A DNA stretch of 64,000 nt from Mariniphaga sp963747515 (GCA_963747515.1 CAVVFN010000005.1:434001-498000), one strand, 5' to 3'. Positions 44,815 through 54,373 are shown, numbered from the stretch's first letter. Program-made: numbers and translations. The notes: generated by a model from the letters alone, not told the origin.

Positions 44815-45167
44815 GCAGAATTCTGATGATTTTCTAAAAAAATGGGCATTCAAAATGGACTGAATCAGGTTTCATTCCTTACCTGTTTCTGGGTTTATAC
44901 AGAATTTTAAAAATGTTCGGTTTATAAAAAGCGCTCTGTTTAAGATTTATTTTCCAAATTCGGTTCAGATTAATTTAAAGTTTCAAAAATCTCGTAATTA
45001 ATTACCGGCCCGTTTAAACACATGCAACTTTGCGTGAATGGCTCCACTTCTTTTGAACTGGCCAACGAAACCAATGAACCTTTAACAGGAACAATCCCGT
45101 TGATGAACGGATTACTGCAGCTCTCATAAATTAGTTAAAGTCAATAAGGGTTAAACCAAATAATATG
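44815..45167. other. Intergenic region with a possible short coding remnant
   Basis: On the minus strand a frame without a start codon runs from about 45133 to the stop at 44970 and reads ESCSNPFINGIVPVKGSLVS, then LASSKEVEPFTQSCMCLNGP and VINYEIFETLN. It is protein-like and could be the tail of a lost gene, but I recognise no family. The remainder is AT-rich with no visible feature. Confidence 0.3.
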
Positions 45168-46208
45168 TCATAACCTTCCATGTTGCCACCCCTGCGCCTG
45201 CAAAAGAATTTCAGCCCCCCCTGTGGTTACCAGCAGGGTTCCGGCAGCGGCTTCAGTGATTTCGCCAATAACGGTGAAATCGGGATCGTTCTTTATCTTT
45301 TCGGTATCTCCGGGGGTTAGGGTGAAGAGCAGTTCGTAGTCCTCGCCACCGTTAAGGGCAGCTACCAACGGGTTGATGTTCATCTCGAGGGCCATCTCTC
45401 TGGTCTGGTTGTCGATGGGCACCGTTTCCTCAAACAGCCGGCAGCCCGTTCCCGAATTTTTGCACAGGTGCATAATTTCGGACGAAAGGCCGTCGGAGAT
45501 GTCGATCATGGAGGTAGGCTTTACCTGCAGTTTTTCAAAGATATTAATCACATCAGCACGTGCCTCGGGTTTAAGCTGCCGTTCCAGAATGTAATCGTAT
45601 CCCTGCAGCTGGGGCTGCATTCCCTGGTTCACCTTGAACACCTCGTTTTCGCGTTCCAGCAGTTGCAGGCCCATGTAGGCACCTCCCAAATCGCCCGACA
45701 CACACAATACATCACCCGGTCGGGCACCACTGCGGTAAATCAGGTCCTTTTCGTCTGCTTCACCCAATGCACTGATACTAATTGTAAGGCCGGTGAGAGA
45801 ACTGGTTGTATCCCCTCCTATCAGGTCGATACCGTAGGTTTCGCAGGCCAGGTGAATTCCTGAATACAGCTCTTCCACCGCCTCTACTGAAAATTTATTT
45901 GATAAAGCCAGGTTAACTGTTATTTGTCGGGGCCGGGCATTCATAGCATAAATATCGGAAAGATTTACAATCACTGCTTTATAACCCAGATGCTTAAGTG
46001 GCACATACATCAGGTTAAAATGAACGCCCTCGGTAAGCAAATCCGTAGAAAAAACCACGCATTTAGAACCATAAGCCAGCACTGCAGCATCATCACCCAC
46101 GCCCTTTAAAGTACTGTCATTTCTTAATTGAAAATGCTGTGTTATCCGATCAATTAAACCAAATTCGCCCAGTTCAGCTATCGGGGTTTGTTTTCTTTCT
46201 TTGTTCAT
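45168..46208 (-). CDS. thiL: Thiamine-monophosphate kinase
   Basis: Phosphorylates thiamine monophosphate to thiamine diphosphate, the cofactor used by the E1 dehydrogenase encoded elsewhere in this window. The 346-residue protein has the PurM-like layout: GDDAAVLAYGSKCVVFSTDLLTEGVHFNL (ATP and Mg binding), GGDTTSSLTGLTIS and SMIDISDGLSSEIMHLC. It is monocistronic on the minus strand, with no TPP riboswitch recognised upstream. The 3' half has clearly higher GC (about 50-58 percent over 45300-45540 by hand count) than the AT-rich neighbours, which is odd for a housekeeping gene here. Confidence 0.93.
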   Translation of the reverse strand: MNKERKQTPIAELGEFGLIDRITQHFQLRNDSTLKGVGDDAAVLAYGSKCVVFSTDLLTEGVHFNLMYVPLKHLGYKAVIVNLSDIYAMNARPRQITVNLALSNKFSVEAVEELYSGIHLACETYGIDLIGGDTTSSLTGLTISISALGEADEKDLIYRSGARPGDVLCVSGDLGGAYMGLQLLERENEVFKVNQGMQPQLQGYDYILERQLKPEARADVINIFEKLQVKPTSMIDISDGLSSEIMHLCKNSGTGCRLFEETVPIDNQTREMALEMNINPLVAALNGGEDYELLFTLTPGDTEKIKNDPDFTVIGEITEAAAGTLLVTTGGAEILLQAQGWQHGRL

Positions 46209-46379
46209 TCCAATGATTTTTTATGAAATTTAAAGCTGCTTTCAGTTCTTTTTACTCCGGAATTAAGTAAAACACTCTCCGGATCTGAAGCTTACGAACT
46301 TCTAATTTATTTCTTTGTTAATAAAAGACAATTAAGTATTCATTCCTTCTCTAGAAGAACAAAATTACCTATACTTTTA

Positions 46380-46387
46380 TATCTTTG
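46380..46387 (+). promoter_or_regulatory. -7 promoter element of the suf operon
   Basis: TATCTTTG, followed by CAA, is a good match to the Bacteroidota -7 consensus TAnnTTTG. It lies 57 bases before the sufB ATG. The -33 position does not show TTTG. Confidence 0.55.
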
Positions 46388-46444
46388 CAATTTATTTGTA
46401 AACAGTCTCAATAAACAGATTGTTAATAACAAAAATGGATTGAA

Positions 46445-47890
46445 ATGACAGATCAGGATAAAATATTATCGGAAGTAACCCAGGGGGAATACAAGTATGG
46501 ATTCTTCTCTGAAATAGATACAGATATAATCGACAGGGGATTGAGCGAAGATGTGATCAGGATAATCTCCGAGAAAAAAAATGAACCTGATTTCATGCTT
46601 GAATTCCGATTGAGTGCCTACAGGAAATGGCTGAAGATGAAGATGCCGAACTGGGCCTATCTGAAAGTTCCACCTATTGATTTTCAGGACATCAGCTATT
46701 ATGCTGCACCACGAAAAAAGCCACAGTATGAAAGCCTTGATGAGGTGGATCCGGAATTGCTAGAAACATTTAACAAACTGGGTATTCCATTGGAAGAGCA
46801 GAAACATCTGGCCGGAGTGGCGGTAGATGCTGTGCTTGATAGTGTATCGGTTAAAACCACATTCAGGGAAGTACTGGCAGAGCAGGGTATTATATTCTGT
46901 TCATTCAGCGATGCATTGCAGAATCATCCCGACCTGGTACGTAAATATCTTGGTCAATCAGTTCCGGTTGCCGATAACTTTTTTGCGGCTTTAAATTCAG
47001 CAGTTTTCAGCGATGGCTCGTTCTGCTATATACCCAAAGGGGTGCATTGCCCAATGGAGCTTTCCACTTACTTCAGGATAAATTCAGCAAATACAGGACA
47101 GTTTGAACGTACCCTCATTATTGCCGATGACGACAGTTACGTCAGTTATCTTGAAGGCTGTACTGCACCAATGCGCGATGAAAACCAGCTTCATGCAGCT
47201 GTTGTTGAAATCATCGCCCTCGAACGTGCCGAAGTAAAATATTCGACCGTTCAAAACTGGTATCCCGGCGATAAAAATGGGAAAGGTGGAGTTTACAATT
47301 TCGTAACCAAAAGGGGTGTTTGTCGGGGTGAATCTTCAAAAATTAGTTGGACACAGGTGGAAACCGGTTCAGCAATTACATGGAAATATCCGAGTTGCAT
47401 ATTGTTGGGTAACAATTCCGTTGGTGAGTTTAATTCAGTAGCTGTTACCAATAATTTTCAGCAGGCGGATACGGGTTCAAAAATGATTCACATCGGAAAA
47501 AATACGAAAAGCACGATTATATCCAAAGGAATTTCAGCCGGAAACAGCAACAATTCGTACCGGGGACTTGTAAAAGTTTTACCGGGAGCAACAAATTCAA
47601 GGAATTTTTCACAATGTGATTCGCTTTTGCTGAACAATACATGCGGAGCGCATACATTCCCATACATTGAAGTTGGAAATAAATCATCCATTGTAGAACA
47701 TGAGGCAACTACTTCAAAAATAGGTGAAGATCAGATTTTCTATTGCAACCAGCGAGGAATCGATACAGAAAAAGCCATAGGCATGATTGTAAACGGCTAT
47801 GCAAAAGAGGTGCTTAACAAACTGCCGATGGAATTTGCAGTTGAGGCCCAAAAGTTGTTACAAATAAGCCTCGAAGGCAGTGTAGGGTAA
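46445..47890 (+). CDS. sufB: Fe-S cluster assembly scaffold SufB
   Basis: Core scaffold of the SUF system, on which SufBC2D assembles iron-sulfur clusters. Length is 481 residues, normal for the family. Signatures include CSFSDALQNHPDLVRKYLG, VADNFFAALNSAVFSDGSFCYIPKGVHCPMELSTYFRINSANTGQFERTLIIADD and the C-terminal cluster/PLP-independent core ATTSKIGEDQIFYCNQRGIDTEKAIGMIVNGYAKEV. The cysteine in SSKISWTQVETGSAITWKYPSCILLG and the one in NNTCGAHTFPYIEVG are conserved positions. It opens the operon sufB-sufC-sufD. Confidence 0.97.
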   Translation: MTDQDKILSEVTQGEYKYGFFSEIDTDIIDRGLSEDVIRIISEKKNEPDFMLEFRLSAYRKWLKMKMPNWAYLKVPPIDFQDISYYAAPRKKPQYESLDEVDPELLETFNKLGIPLEEQKHLAGVAVDAVLDSVSVKTTFREVLAEQGIIFCSFSDALQNHPDLVRKYLGQSVPVADNFFAALNSAVFSDGSFCYIPKGVHCPMELSTYFRINSANTGQFERTLIIADDDSYVSYLEGCTAPMRDENQLHAAVVEIIALERAEVKYSTVQNWYPGDKNGKGGVYNFVTKRGVCRGESSKISWTQVETGSAITWKYPSCILLGNNSVGEFNSVAVTNNFQQADTGSKMIHIGKNTKSTIISKGISAGNSNNSYRGLVKVLPGATNSRNFSQCDSLLLNNTCGAHTFPYIEVGNKSSIVEHEATTSKIGEDQIFYCNQRGIDTEKAIGMIVNGYAKEVLNKLPMEFAVEAQKLLQISLEGSVG

Positions 47891-47966
47891 GTTACCGGAT
47901 GGCAAATAATTTGATGTTAAATATGAGCATGTGGTAAAACCCGGTGCTCAAAATTAGAATACTAAA

Positions 47967-48722
47967 ATGTTATCAATAAAAGACTTATATGTTTCCATTG
48001 ATGGGAACGAGATTCTGAAAGGTATTAACCTGGAAGTAAAGCCAGGCGAAATTCATGCAATAATGGGACCTAATGGTTCAGGAAAAAGTACCCTTGCAAA
48101 TGTTTTGGCGGGCAAAGAAGAGTTTGAAGTAACCCGGGGTGAGGTAACTTATATGGGAGAGAACCTGCTTGAAATGGCGCCTGAAGATCGTTCCAGGAGT
48201 GGTTTATTTCTAAGCTTCCAATACCCGGTAGAAATTCCGGGTGTGCCTATGGTAAATTTTCTGAAAACCGCAGTAAATGAGCACAGGAAATCGAGAGGAG
48301 AAAAAGAATTGACAGCAGGCGAATTCCTCAAGCTGATGCGCGATAAAAAAGAGATGGTTGAAATGGATACACAACTCACCAATCGTTCGGTAAATGAAGG
48401 CTTTTCCGGTGGCGAGAAGAAAAAAAATGAAATCTTTCAGATGGCCTTGCTTGAACCAAAGCTGGCGATACTGGACGAAACCGATTCGGGATTGGATATT
48501 GATGCGCTGAAAATTGTGGCACATGGTGTGAATGCCTTAAAAACATCCGATAATGCCACTATTATTATTACCCACTACCAGAGGTTGCTGGATTACATCA
48601 TTCCCGATCAGGTCCATGTTTTATATAAAGGAAAAATGGTAAAATCGGGAGGACGCGAACTGGCAATTGAACTGGAGGAAAAAGGGTACGATTGGGTTAA
48701 ACAAGAAAATGCATTTCAATAA
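47967..48722 (+). CDS. sufC: Fe-S cluster assembly ATPase SufC
   Basis: ABC-type ATPase of the SufBC2D complex, soluble rather than a transporter. The 251-residue protein has Walker A GPNGSGKSTLANVLAG, the SufC-specific signature VNEGFSGGEKKKNEIFQM, Walker B LAILDETDSGLDIDALK and the H-loop ITHYQRLL. Its stop codon TAA shares its last base with the sufD start (TAATG), implying translational coupling. It follows sufB by 76 bases. Confidence 0.97.
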   Translation: MLSIKDLYVSIDGNEILKGINLEVKPGEIHAIMGPNGSGKSTLANVLAGKEEFEVTRGEVTYMGENLLEMAPEDRSRSGLFLSFQYPVEIPGVPMVNFLKTAVNEHRKSRGEKELTAGEFLKLMRDKKEMVEMDTQLTNRSVNEGFSGGEKKKNEIFQMALLEPKLAILDETDSGLDIDALKIVAHGVNALKTSDNATIIITHYQRLLDYIIPDQVHVLYKGKMVKSGGRELAIELEEKGYDWVKQENAFQ

Positions 48723-50089
48723 TGAGTGTTATAACAGAAAAAGCAGATTTATCATTAAAATATGCCGCACATTATAACGAAGTGAAGGAAAGCCTTAGGG
48801 AAGGCTCACCCCAAATATTGAACGATCAGCGGGGATCTGCACTTCAGGATTTTATCAGGCAGGGTATTCCCACACGTAGAGTAGAAAACTATAAATATAC
48901 CAACCTGCAGCCTTCCTTTACTCATGAATATGAATTCATACATCAGCAAAAAACGGCAGAGGTAGATTTGAATGCAGTTTTCAATTGTGATGTGCCTCAG
49001 CTCGATACGCACCTGGCTTTTGTGTCAAACGGCTGGTTCTATGAGAACAACCGCCAGTTGAACGAACTGCCTGAGGGTATACTTCTGGGTAGCCTCGAGA
49101 AAACAGCAATAAAACAGCCCGGGCTGCTTGCTGATTTTGCATCCCTTGCAAACACTGCAGAGGATCCAATGGTTGCACTGAATACACTTTATGCCAAAGA
49201 CGGTTATTTTCTGTATGTTCCCTATAACACTACGGTTGAAAAACCCATTCAGCTGGTTAATCTGCTTCAGTCGGAAAAGGATTCTTTTGTTACCCAGCGA
49301 AATTTCATTCGCATAGAAGAAGGTGCCCATGTTAAACTTATTTTATGCGATCATACCATGAACCTGAACAGGTATCTTAGTAATTCATTGACAGAAATTT
49401 TTGTAGGGCCAAATGCATCACTGGAATATTATGTCTTGCAAAATCATCATAACCATTCCACAAGTGTGAATTCCGTGTTTATTCATCAGGAACAGGATTC
49501 AAGGGTAAGTACACTGTATTCAACCTTGCATGGAGGATTGGTAAGAAACAATCTGAAATATATTCTGGATGGTGAAAATGCAGAAGCAAATTTATTTGGT
49601 ATGGCCTTTATCGACCGCAAACAACACGTCGATAATTTCACTCAGGTAATACATGCAAAACCACAATGTCAAAGTAACCAGATTTACAAAAATGTACTGG
49701 ACGATGAATCTACAGGCGCATTTTCAGGAAGGATTCATGTAGTGAGAGATGCTCAGAAAACGAATGCCTTTCAGCGCAACAATAACCTGCTGCTTACCGA
49801 TAAGGCCAACATGCAGACGAAACCGCAGCTTATTATTGATGCCGATGATGTTAAATGCAGCCATGGCGCCACCATAGGTCAAATAGATGAAGAAGCTTTG
49901 TTCTATTTACGGGCCAGGGGAATTGAAGAAAAAATGGCCAGACTGATGATGATGAATGCGTTTACTCATGAGGTTATTCAACAGGTTAAAGTGGAACCTT
50001 TGCGAAACCGCATAGATGAATTGGTGGAAAAAAGATTGAGGGGCGAAGTAGCCAGATGTCATGATTGTGCATATAACTGTGAAAGTTGA
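48722..50089 (+). CDS. sufD: Fe-S cluster assembly protein SufD
   Basis: Paralogue of SufB and third partner of the SufBC2D scaffold, involved in iron acquisition. The 455-residue length is usual. Conserved parts include GIPTRRVENYKYTNL near the N-terminus and LIIDADDVKCSHGATIGQIDEEALFYLRARGIEEKMARLMMMNAF near the C-terminus, with the conserved cysteine and histidine in KCSHG that sit at the SufB-SufD interface. The tail RCHDCAYNCES is cysteine-rich (three Cys). The start overlaps the sufC stop by one base. Confidence 0.96.
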   Translation: MSVITEKADLSLKYAAHYNEVKESLREGSPQILNDQRGSALQDFIRQGIPTRRVENYKYTNLQPSFTHEYEFIHQQKTAEVDLNAVFNCDVPQLDTHLAFVSNGWFYENNRQLNELPEGILLGSLEKTAIKQPGLLADFASLANTAEDPMVALNTLYAKDGYFLYVPYNTTVEKPIQLVNLLQSEKDSFVTQRNFIRIEEGAHVKLILCDHTMNLNRYLSNSLTEIFVGPNASLEYYVLQNHHNHSTSVNSVFIHQEQDSRVSTLYSTLHGGLVRNNLKYILDGENAEANLFGMAFIDRKQHVDNFTQVIHAKPQCQSNQIYKNVLDDESTGAFSGRIHVVRDAQKTNAFQRNNNLLLTDKANMQTKPQLIIDADDVKCSHGATIGQIDEEALFYLRARGIEEKMARLMMMNAFTHEVIQQVKVEPLRNRIDELVEKRLRGEVARCHDCAYNCES

Positions 50090-50115
50090 TGTAATATTCT
50101 GATAATACACTTAGC

Positions 50116-50157
50116 ACCCGCAATTTTACATACATAAAAATTTGCGGGTATTTTTTT
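50116..50157 (+). terminator. Rho-independent terminator after sufD
   Basis: ACCCGCAA and TTGCGGGT bracket a further A/T-paired inner stem with a short loop, and the outer stem is followed by A and seven T. It begins 27 bases after the sufD stop, so sufS downstream is probably reached by read-through or from its own promoter. Confidence 0.88.
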
Positions 50158-50273
50158 GTTCTATTGCTGTATTTATCTTTCAATTACCGCTTTCTTTGAA
50201 TCACAAGCGCATAAAAACTTTATGCAGGTTCAAAATGCTTTTTTACCTTTAACGCTTGTTTAACAGAAAAATA

Positions 50274-51494
50274 ATGAGTTACGACATTCAAAAAATAAGA
50301 AGTTGGTTTCCTGTTCTTTCTCAACAGGTTTTTAATAAACCACTTGTATATTTCGACAATGCGGCTTCAACCCAGAAGCCGGTGCAGGTGCTAAATATAC
50401 ATCAGAAACTGCATAACGAATTTTATGGCAACATACACCGTGCAGCACATTATATGGCCGATAAAACAACCCTTGAATTTGAGGCAGTACGCGATAAAGT
50501 GAAAGATTTTATTCATGCTGAAAACAGAGAAGAAATTATTTTTACCAAAGGAACAACCGAAAGTGCCAATTTGATAGCTGCATCTTACGGAGAACAATTC
50601 CTTACCCGGGGAAGTGAAATTATTGTTTCTGAAATGGAGCACCATTCGAATATGGTTCCATGGCAGCTGATTGCCCTCAGTAAAGGAGCAAAGGTGGTGA
50701 AGCTACCGGTATCTGTATCGGGAGAATTACAAACTGGGCTGCTTCCCGAACTGATTAATTCAAAAACCCGACTGATAGCAGTGGCGCATGTTTCCAATGT
50801 TCTTGGAACCATAAATCCAATTAAAAAAATTGCAGAAACCGCGCATTCCAGAAATATTCCTGTTTTTATAGATGGTGCGCAGGCTGTACAACATCTCTCA
50901 GTAGATGTTCAGGAATTGGATGTTGATTTTTATGCATTTTCTGCACATAAAATGTACGGCCCCAACGGAGTGGGAGTTTTATACGGGAAAAAAAAGTGGC
51001 TGGAACAGTTACCTCCCTACCAGGGAGGCGGGGAAATGATTTCGGAAGTGACCTTTGAAAAAACCACATTCAGTGAAATACCTTATAAATTTGAGGCAGG
51101 AACACCCAATATCACCGGTGTTGTGGCATTCGGTGCATCAATCGGCCTGCTTCAGGAAATTGGTCTGGATAACATTTCAGCATGGGAACATGACTTGCTT
51201 GAATATGCAACGTCAAAACTAAAAGAAATAAAAGGAGTAAGGATTTTTGGTGAAGCTCCTCAAAAATCAGGAGTTATTTCATTCCTCATTGATAGCATTC
51301 ATCCTTTCGATATTGGTGCACTTCTCGACAAAATGGGAATCGCCGTTCGCACAGGGCATCATTGTGCCGATCCGTTGATGAAGTTCTTCGATATACCTGG
51401 AACCATAAGAATATCATTTGGGCTATACAATACAAAAGAGGAAGTTGACCTCTTTATGGATGCATTAAAGCGGGCAAAAAAGTTTTTTGTTTGA
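50274..51494 (+). CDS. sufS: Cysteine desulfurase SufS
   Basis: PLP enzyme that supplies persulfide sulfur for SUF cluster assembly. ATG at 50274 (MSYDIQKIRSWFPVLSQ) is preferred; an in-frame ATG at 50256 adds six residues. The protein is then 406 residues. PLP-site features: ASTQKP and GTTESANLIA, the lysine in DFYAFSAHKMYGPNGVGVLYGKK, and the active-site cysteine in RTGHHCADPLM, the short-loop (group II) arrangement expected for SufS. SufE, its activator, is encoded two genes downstream. Confidence 0.96.
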   Translation: MSYDIQKIRSWFPVLSQQVFNKPLVYFDNAASTQKPVQVLNIHQKLHNEFYGNIHRAAHYMADKTTLEFEAVRDKVKDFIHAENREEIIFTKGTTESANLIAASYGEQFLTRGSEIIVSEMEHHSNMVPWQLIALSKGAKVVKLPVSVSGELQTGLLPELINSKTRLIAVAHVSNVLGTINPIKKIAETAHSRNIPVFIDGAQAVQHLSVDVQELDVDFYAFSAHKMYGPNGVGVLYGKKKWLEQLPPYQGGGEMISEVTFEKTTFSEIPYKFEAGTPNITGVVAFGASIGLLQEIGLDNISAWEHDLLEYATSKLKEIKGVRIFGEAPQKSGVISFLIDSIHPFDIGALLDKMGIAVRTGHHCADPLMKFFDIPGTIRISFGLYNTKEEVDLFMDALKRAKKFFV

Positions 51495-51523
51495 TATTTT
51501 CATTGTTCTAATTAAATGGAAAC

Positions 51524-52489
51524 ATGAAGAAACATCTTCCCGATTGGTTTATTACAGGATTGCTGCTGATGATTGTAATTGCCTGGATAAGACCCGGTAT
51601 TGGCATGAATTCAGGACCGGTACATTTAGGTTTGATTATTGATATCGGCGTGGTGCTTATTTTTTTCTTCTATGGATTAAAACTCAATCCCGGAAAGTTA
51701 AAAACAGGCATGAGCAACTGGAGGATGCACGTGGCTATTCAGTTAACAACTTTTCTAGTATTTCCATTGATAATACTGCCTTTTTATCCATTGGTGAAAG
51801 GTACCGATTCTGAGCTATTCTGGATGGGAATGTTCTTTTTGGCAGCGTTGCCATCTACCGTTTCTTCTTCTGTAGTTATGGTATCAATTGCCGGTGGGAA
51901 TATTCCGGGTGCTATTTTCAATGCAAGCATATCGGGGATGATAGGTATTTTAGTCACCCCTTTCTGGATGGGTCTTTTTCTTTCGGCTCAAGCGGCAGGA
52001 TTCGATTTTGCGAATGTTTTGCTTCAACTTGTTATACAAATAATTGTTCCCGTAATAGCGGGATTGCTGTTGCATCGGTTTTTGATAAACTGGTTGACAA
52101 AACACCTGCCAAAGCTGGCGGCCTTTGATAAAATAATAATCCTGCTTATTGTATATGAGTCTTTTAGCAAATCATTTATGGCAGGAATTTTTTCCCAGGT
52201 AAGCTGGGCAGCACTTGCCGGACTATGCCTGGCAGTTATCCTGCTGTTTTTCCTGATGCTGAATTTCACAGGTTATCTTGCACATAAAATGCACTTTAAC
52301 AGGGAAGACCGGATTACGCTCCAATTTGCCGGGACAAAAAAATCGCTGGTGCATGGCTCAGTTTTTGCCAGTGTATTGTTTAACGGCATCAGCGGTGCAG
52401 GAATATGGTTACTTCCCATTATGATATATCACAGCTTCCAGTTGTTCTACATCAGCCTGATTGCCCGCAGAAAGCAAGCGAATGGTTGA
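51524..52489 (+). CDS. Bile acid:sodium symporter-family transporter (SLC10A7/YfeH-like)
   Basis: A 321-residue inner-membrane transporter with nine or ten predicted helices. The family-defining crossover motif is PSTVSSSVVMVSIAGGNIPGAIFNASISGMIGILVTPFWMG, and FAGTKKSLVHGSVFASVLF is the second conserved motif. It belongs to the SBF-like subgroup near SLC10A7 and E. coli YfeH, whose substrates are not settled. It lies 29 bases after sufS and 170 before sufE, on the same strand, so it may be co-transcribed with sulfur-mobilising genes. A link to sulfur or cofactor transport is only suggested by position. Confidence 0.85.
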   Translation: MKKHLPDWFITGLLLMIVIAWIRPGIGMNSGPVHLGLIIDIGVVLIFFFYGLKLNPGKLKTGMSNWRMHVAIQLTTFLVFPLIILPFYPLVKGTDSELFWMGMFFLAALPSTVSSSVVMVSIAGGNIPGAIFNASISGMIGILVTPFWMGLFLSAQAAGFDFANVLLQLVIQIIVPVIAGLLLHRFLINWLTKHLPKLAAFDKIIILLIVYESFSKSFMAGIFSQVSWAALAGLCLAVILLFFLMLNFTGYLAHKMHFNREDRITLQFAGTKKSLVHGSVFASVLFNGISGAGIWLLPIMIYHSFQLFYISLIARRKQANG

Positions 52490-52659
52490 ACGTTTAAAAT
52501 TTGGAGCCAATGGAAAAGGCTAATTTCTATGTATGGATTAACTAAAAAGAACCAGGAAAACTATTCCTTCACTCACCATTTAAACAATTTAACGGGGATT
52601 ATTTGCCTTCAAATAAAAAATTCCGACATTTGTATCCTTTAATTTGAGAAAGAAAAATC

Positions 52660-53094
52660 ATGACAATTGAAGATGTTCAGAAAGAGATAATAGAAGAATT
52701 TTCAGTCTACGAAGACTGGATGGATAAATATGCTTACCTGATTGAGTTGGGGAACCAACTGAAAGATCTTGATCCAAAAGAAAAAACGGATCAGAATTTG
52801 ATAAAGGGATGCCAGTCTCGGGTGTGGCTTGTTGCAGAAAAAAACAATGGGAAAATTCGCTTCAAAGGTGAAAGCGATGCTGTAATTGTTAAAGGCCTGG
52901 TGGCACTTCTTTTGAGAGTGGTATCGGATCGCACACCCAAAGAAATTACAGAAAACGAATTGCATTTTATTGATGATCTGGGATTGAAACAGCATCTTTC
53001 ACCAACTCGCGCCAACGGGTTGTTGGCTATGGTAAAACAAATCAAGTTGTATGCTGTTGCATACAACAGATTGGAAACAGAAGGAGGGAAATAG
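52660..53094 (+). CDS. sufE: Sulfur acceptor/cysteine desulfurase activator SufE
   Basis: Accepts persulfide sulfur from SufS and passes it to SufB. The 144-residue protein shows YLIELGNQLKDLDPKEKTDQNLIKGCQSRVWLVAEKNNGKIRFKGESDAVIVKGLVALLLRVVSDRTPKEI, with the active cysteine in GCQSRVW. It begins 170 bases after the transporter gene and is followed at once by the DUF59 protein gene (2-base gap). Confidence 0.95.
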   Translation: MTIEDVQKEIIEEFSVYEDWMDKYAYLIELGNQLKDLDPKEKTDQNLIKGCQSRVWLVAEKNNGKIRFKGESDAVIVKGLVALLLRVVSDRTPKEITENELHFIDDLGLKQHLSPTRANGLLAMVKQIKLYAVAYNRLETEGGK

Positions 53095-53096
53095 GT

Positions 53097-53402
53097 ATGG
53101 ACAAAAGGATAGATCAGATTATAGAAAACCTGAAAGAGGTTTATGATCCGGAAATACCGGTAAATGTTTATGATTTGGGTTTGATATATAATGTTGACGT
53201 GGATGAAAACAACATCGCCAATATTGTGATGACACTTACCGCTCCCGGGTGCCCTGTAGTAGATATCTTAATGGACGATGTAACACAGGCAGCACGTTCG
53301 GTAGAAGGCGTTGAGAATGTAAATGTAGATTTAACTTTCGACCCGCCCTGGGATAAGTCAATGATGAGTGAAGAAGCTCGTCTGGAGCTTGGTTTCTTTT
53401 AA
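53097..53402 (+). CDS. SUF-associated DUF59/MIP18-family protein (SufT-like)
   Basis: A 101-residue protein of the DUF59/PaaD-like family, which helps load or mature Fe-S proteins. Signatures are LKEVYDPEIPVNVYDLGLIYNVDV and MTLTAPGCPVVDILMDDVTQAARSVEGVENVNVDLTFDPPWDKSMMSEEARLELGFF, with the conserved cysteine in APGCP. A DUF59 protein next to sufE is a common SUF arrangement. It starts 2 bases after the sufE stop. Confidence 0.9.
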   Translation: MDKRIDQIIENLKEVYDPEIPVNVYDLGLIYNVDVDENNIANIVMTLTAPGCPVVDILMDDVTQAARSVEGVENVNVDLTFDPPWDKSMMSEEARLELGFF

Positions 53403-53437
53403 AAGTTTCAGGAACCCGATGATGTAAATACTTCCAC

Positions 53438-54373
53438 ATGATAAATCCTGTTAGTACTTTACAGCTAATAAAATCGAAAGCAACAGAATTGGGCTTTTTG
53501 GAATGTGCTGTTTTACCAGCCGGATTTCTGAAAGAAGAAAAAAAGCACTATCATGATTGGCTGGATTCAGGAATGCAGGGGGAAATGAATTACATGACGC
53601 GGAATATAGAAAAGCGTTTAGACCCCCGCCTGCTTTTCGAAAATGCAAAATCCATAGTAGTAGTGCTTCAGAATTACTTCCCTCAAAAAACTCAGCAGGA
53701 TTCTGAAGCGCCTGTTCTGTCGAAATATGCCTATGGAACCGACTATCATTTTGTTCTAAAGGGAAAGCTTCGCAAATTATTCAATTACATACAGGAAATA
53801 AACGGCCCCTGCAATGCCCGACCTTTTACTGATTCTGCACCTATACTTGAAAGAGCCTGGGCATGTCGCGCAGGATTGGGATGGATTGGAAAAAACAGCA
53901 ACCTGATTTCTACCCGGCACGGCAGTTTTTTCTTTATTGGCGAACTGATTCTTGATGTTGAACTCCCATATGATAACCCCAGAATGGTTAGCGACCATTG
54001 CGGAACCTGTACCAGGTGCATTGATGCCTGTCCGACCAAGGCAATTGTGGCCAACCATGTGGTGGATGCCCGCAAATGCATCTCCTATCAGACCATCGAA
54101 TTAAAAGGCGATCTGGATGAAAACCTAAAGAATAAGTTTGATAAACGGGTATTTGGCTGCGATATTTGTCAGGATGTCTGCCCATGGAACCTTAAATCAT
54201 TTCCCCATAACGAACCGGCTTTTGAACCTCATCCTGATTTACTGAGCCTAACCAAAAAAGAATGGTATGAAATGGACAGGCCCCGATATAATAAACTATT
54301 TAAAAATTCTGCAGTAAAGCGAACCGGATTTAAAGGACTTAAACGAAATTTAAATAGTTTACAACATTTATAA
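53438..54373 (+). CDS. queG: Epoxyqueuosine reductase
   Basis: Cobalamin- and Fe-S-dependent enzyme for the last step of queuosine synthesis in tRNA. The 311-residue protein shows RAWACRAGLGWIGKNSNLI and ALL-family QueG signatures, one 4Fe-4S motif in HCGTCTRCIDACPTKAI and the second in FGCDICQDVCPWN. Its place right after the SUF genes fits an enzyme with two clusters, though this may only be a favourable gene order. It starts 36 bases after the DUF59 gene. Confidence 0.95.
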   Translation: MINPVSTLQLIKSKATELGFLECAVLPAGFLKEEKKHYHDWLDSGMQGEMNYMTRNIEKRLDPRLLFENAKSIVVVLQNYFPQKTQQDSEAPVLSKYAYGTDYHFVLKGKLRKLFNYIQEINGPCNARPFTDSAPILERAWACRAGLGWIGKNSNLISTRHGSFFFIGELILDVELPYDNPRMVSDHCGTCTRCIDACPTKAIVANHVVDARKCISYQTIELKGDLDENLKNKFDKRVFGCDICQDVCPWNLKSFPHNEPAFEPHPDLLSLTKKEWYEMDRPRYNKLFKNSAVKRTGFKGLKRNLNSLQHL

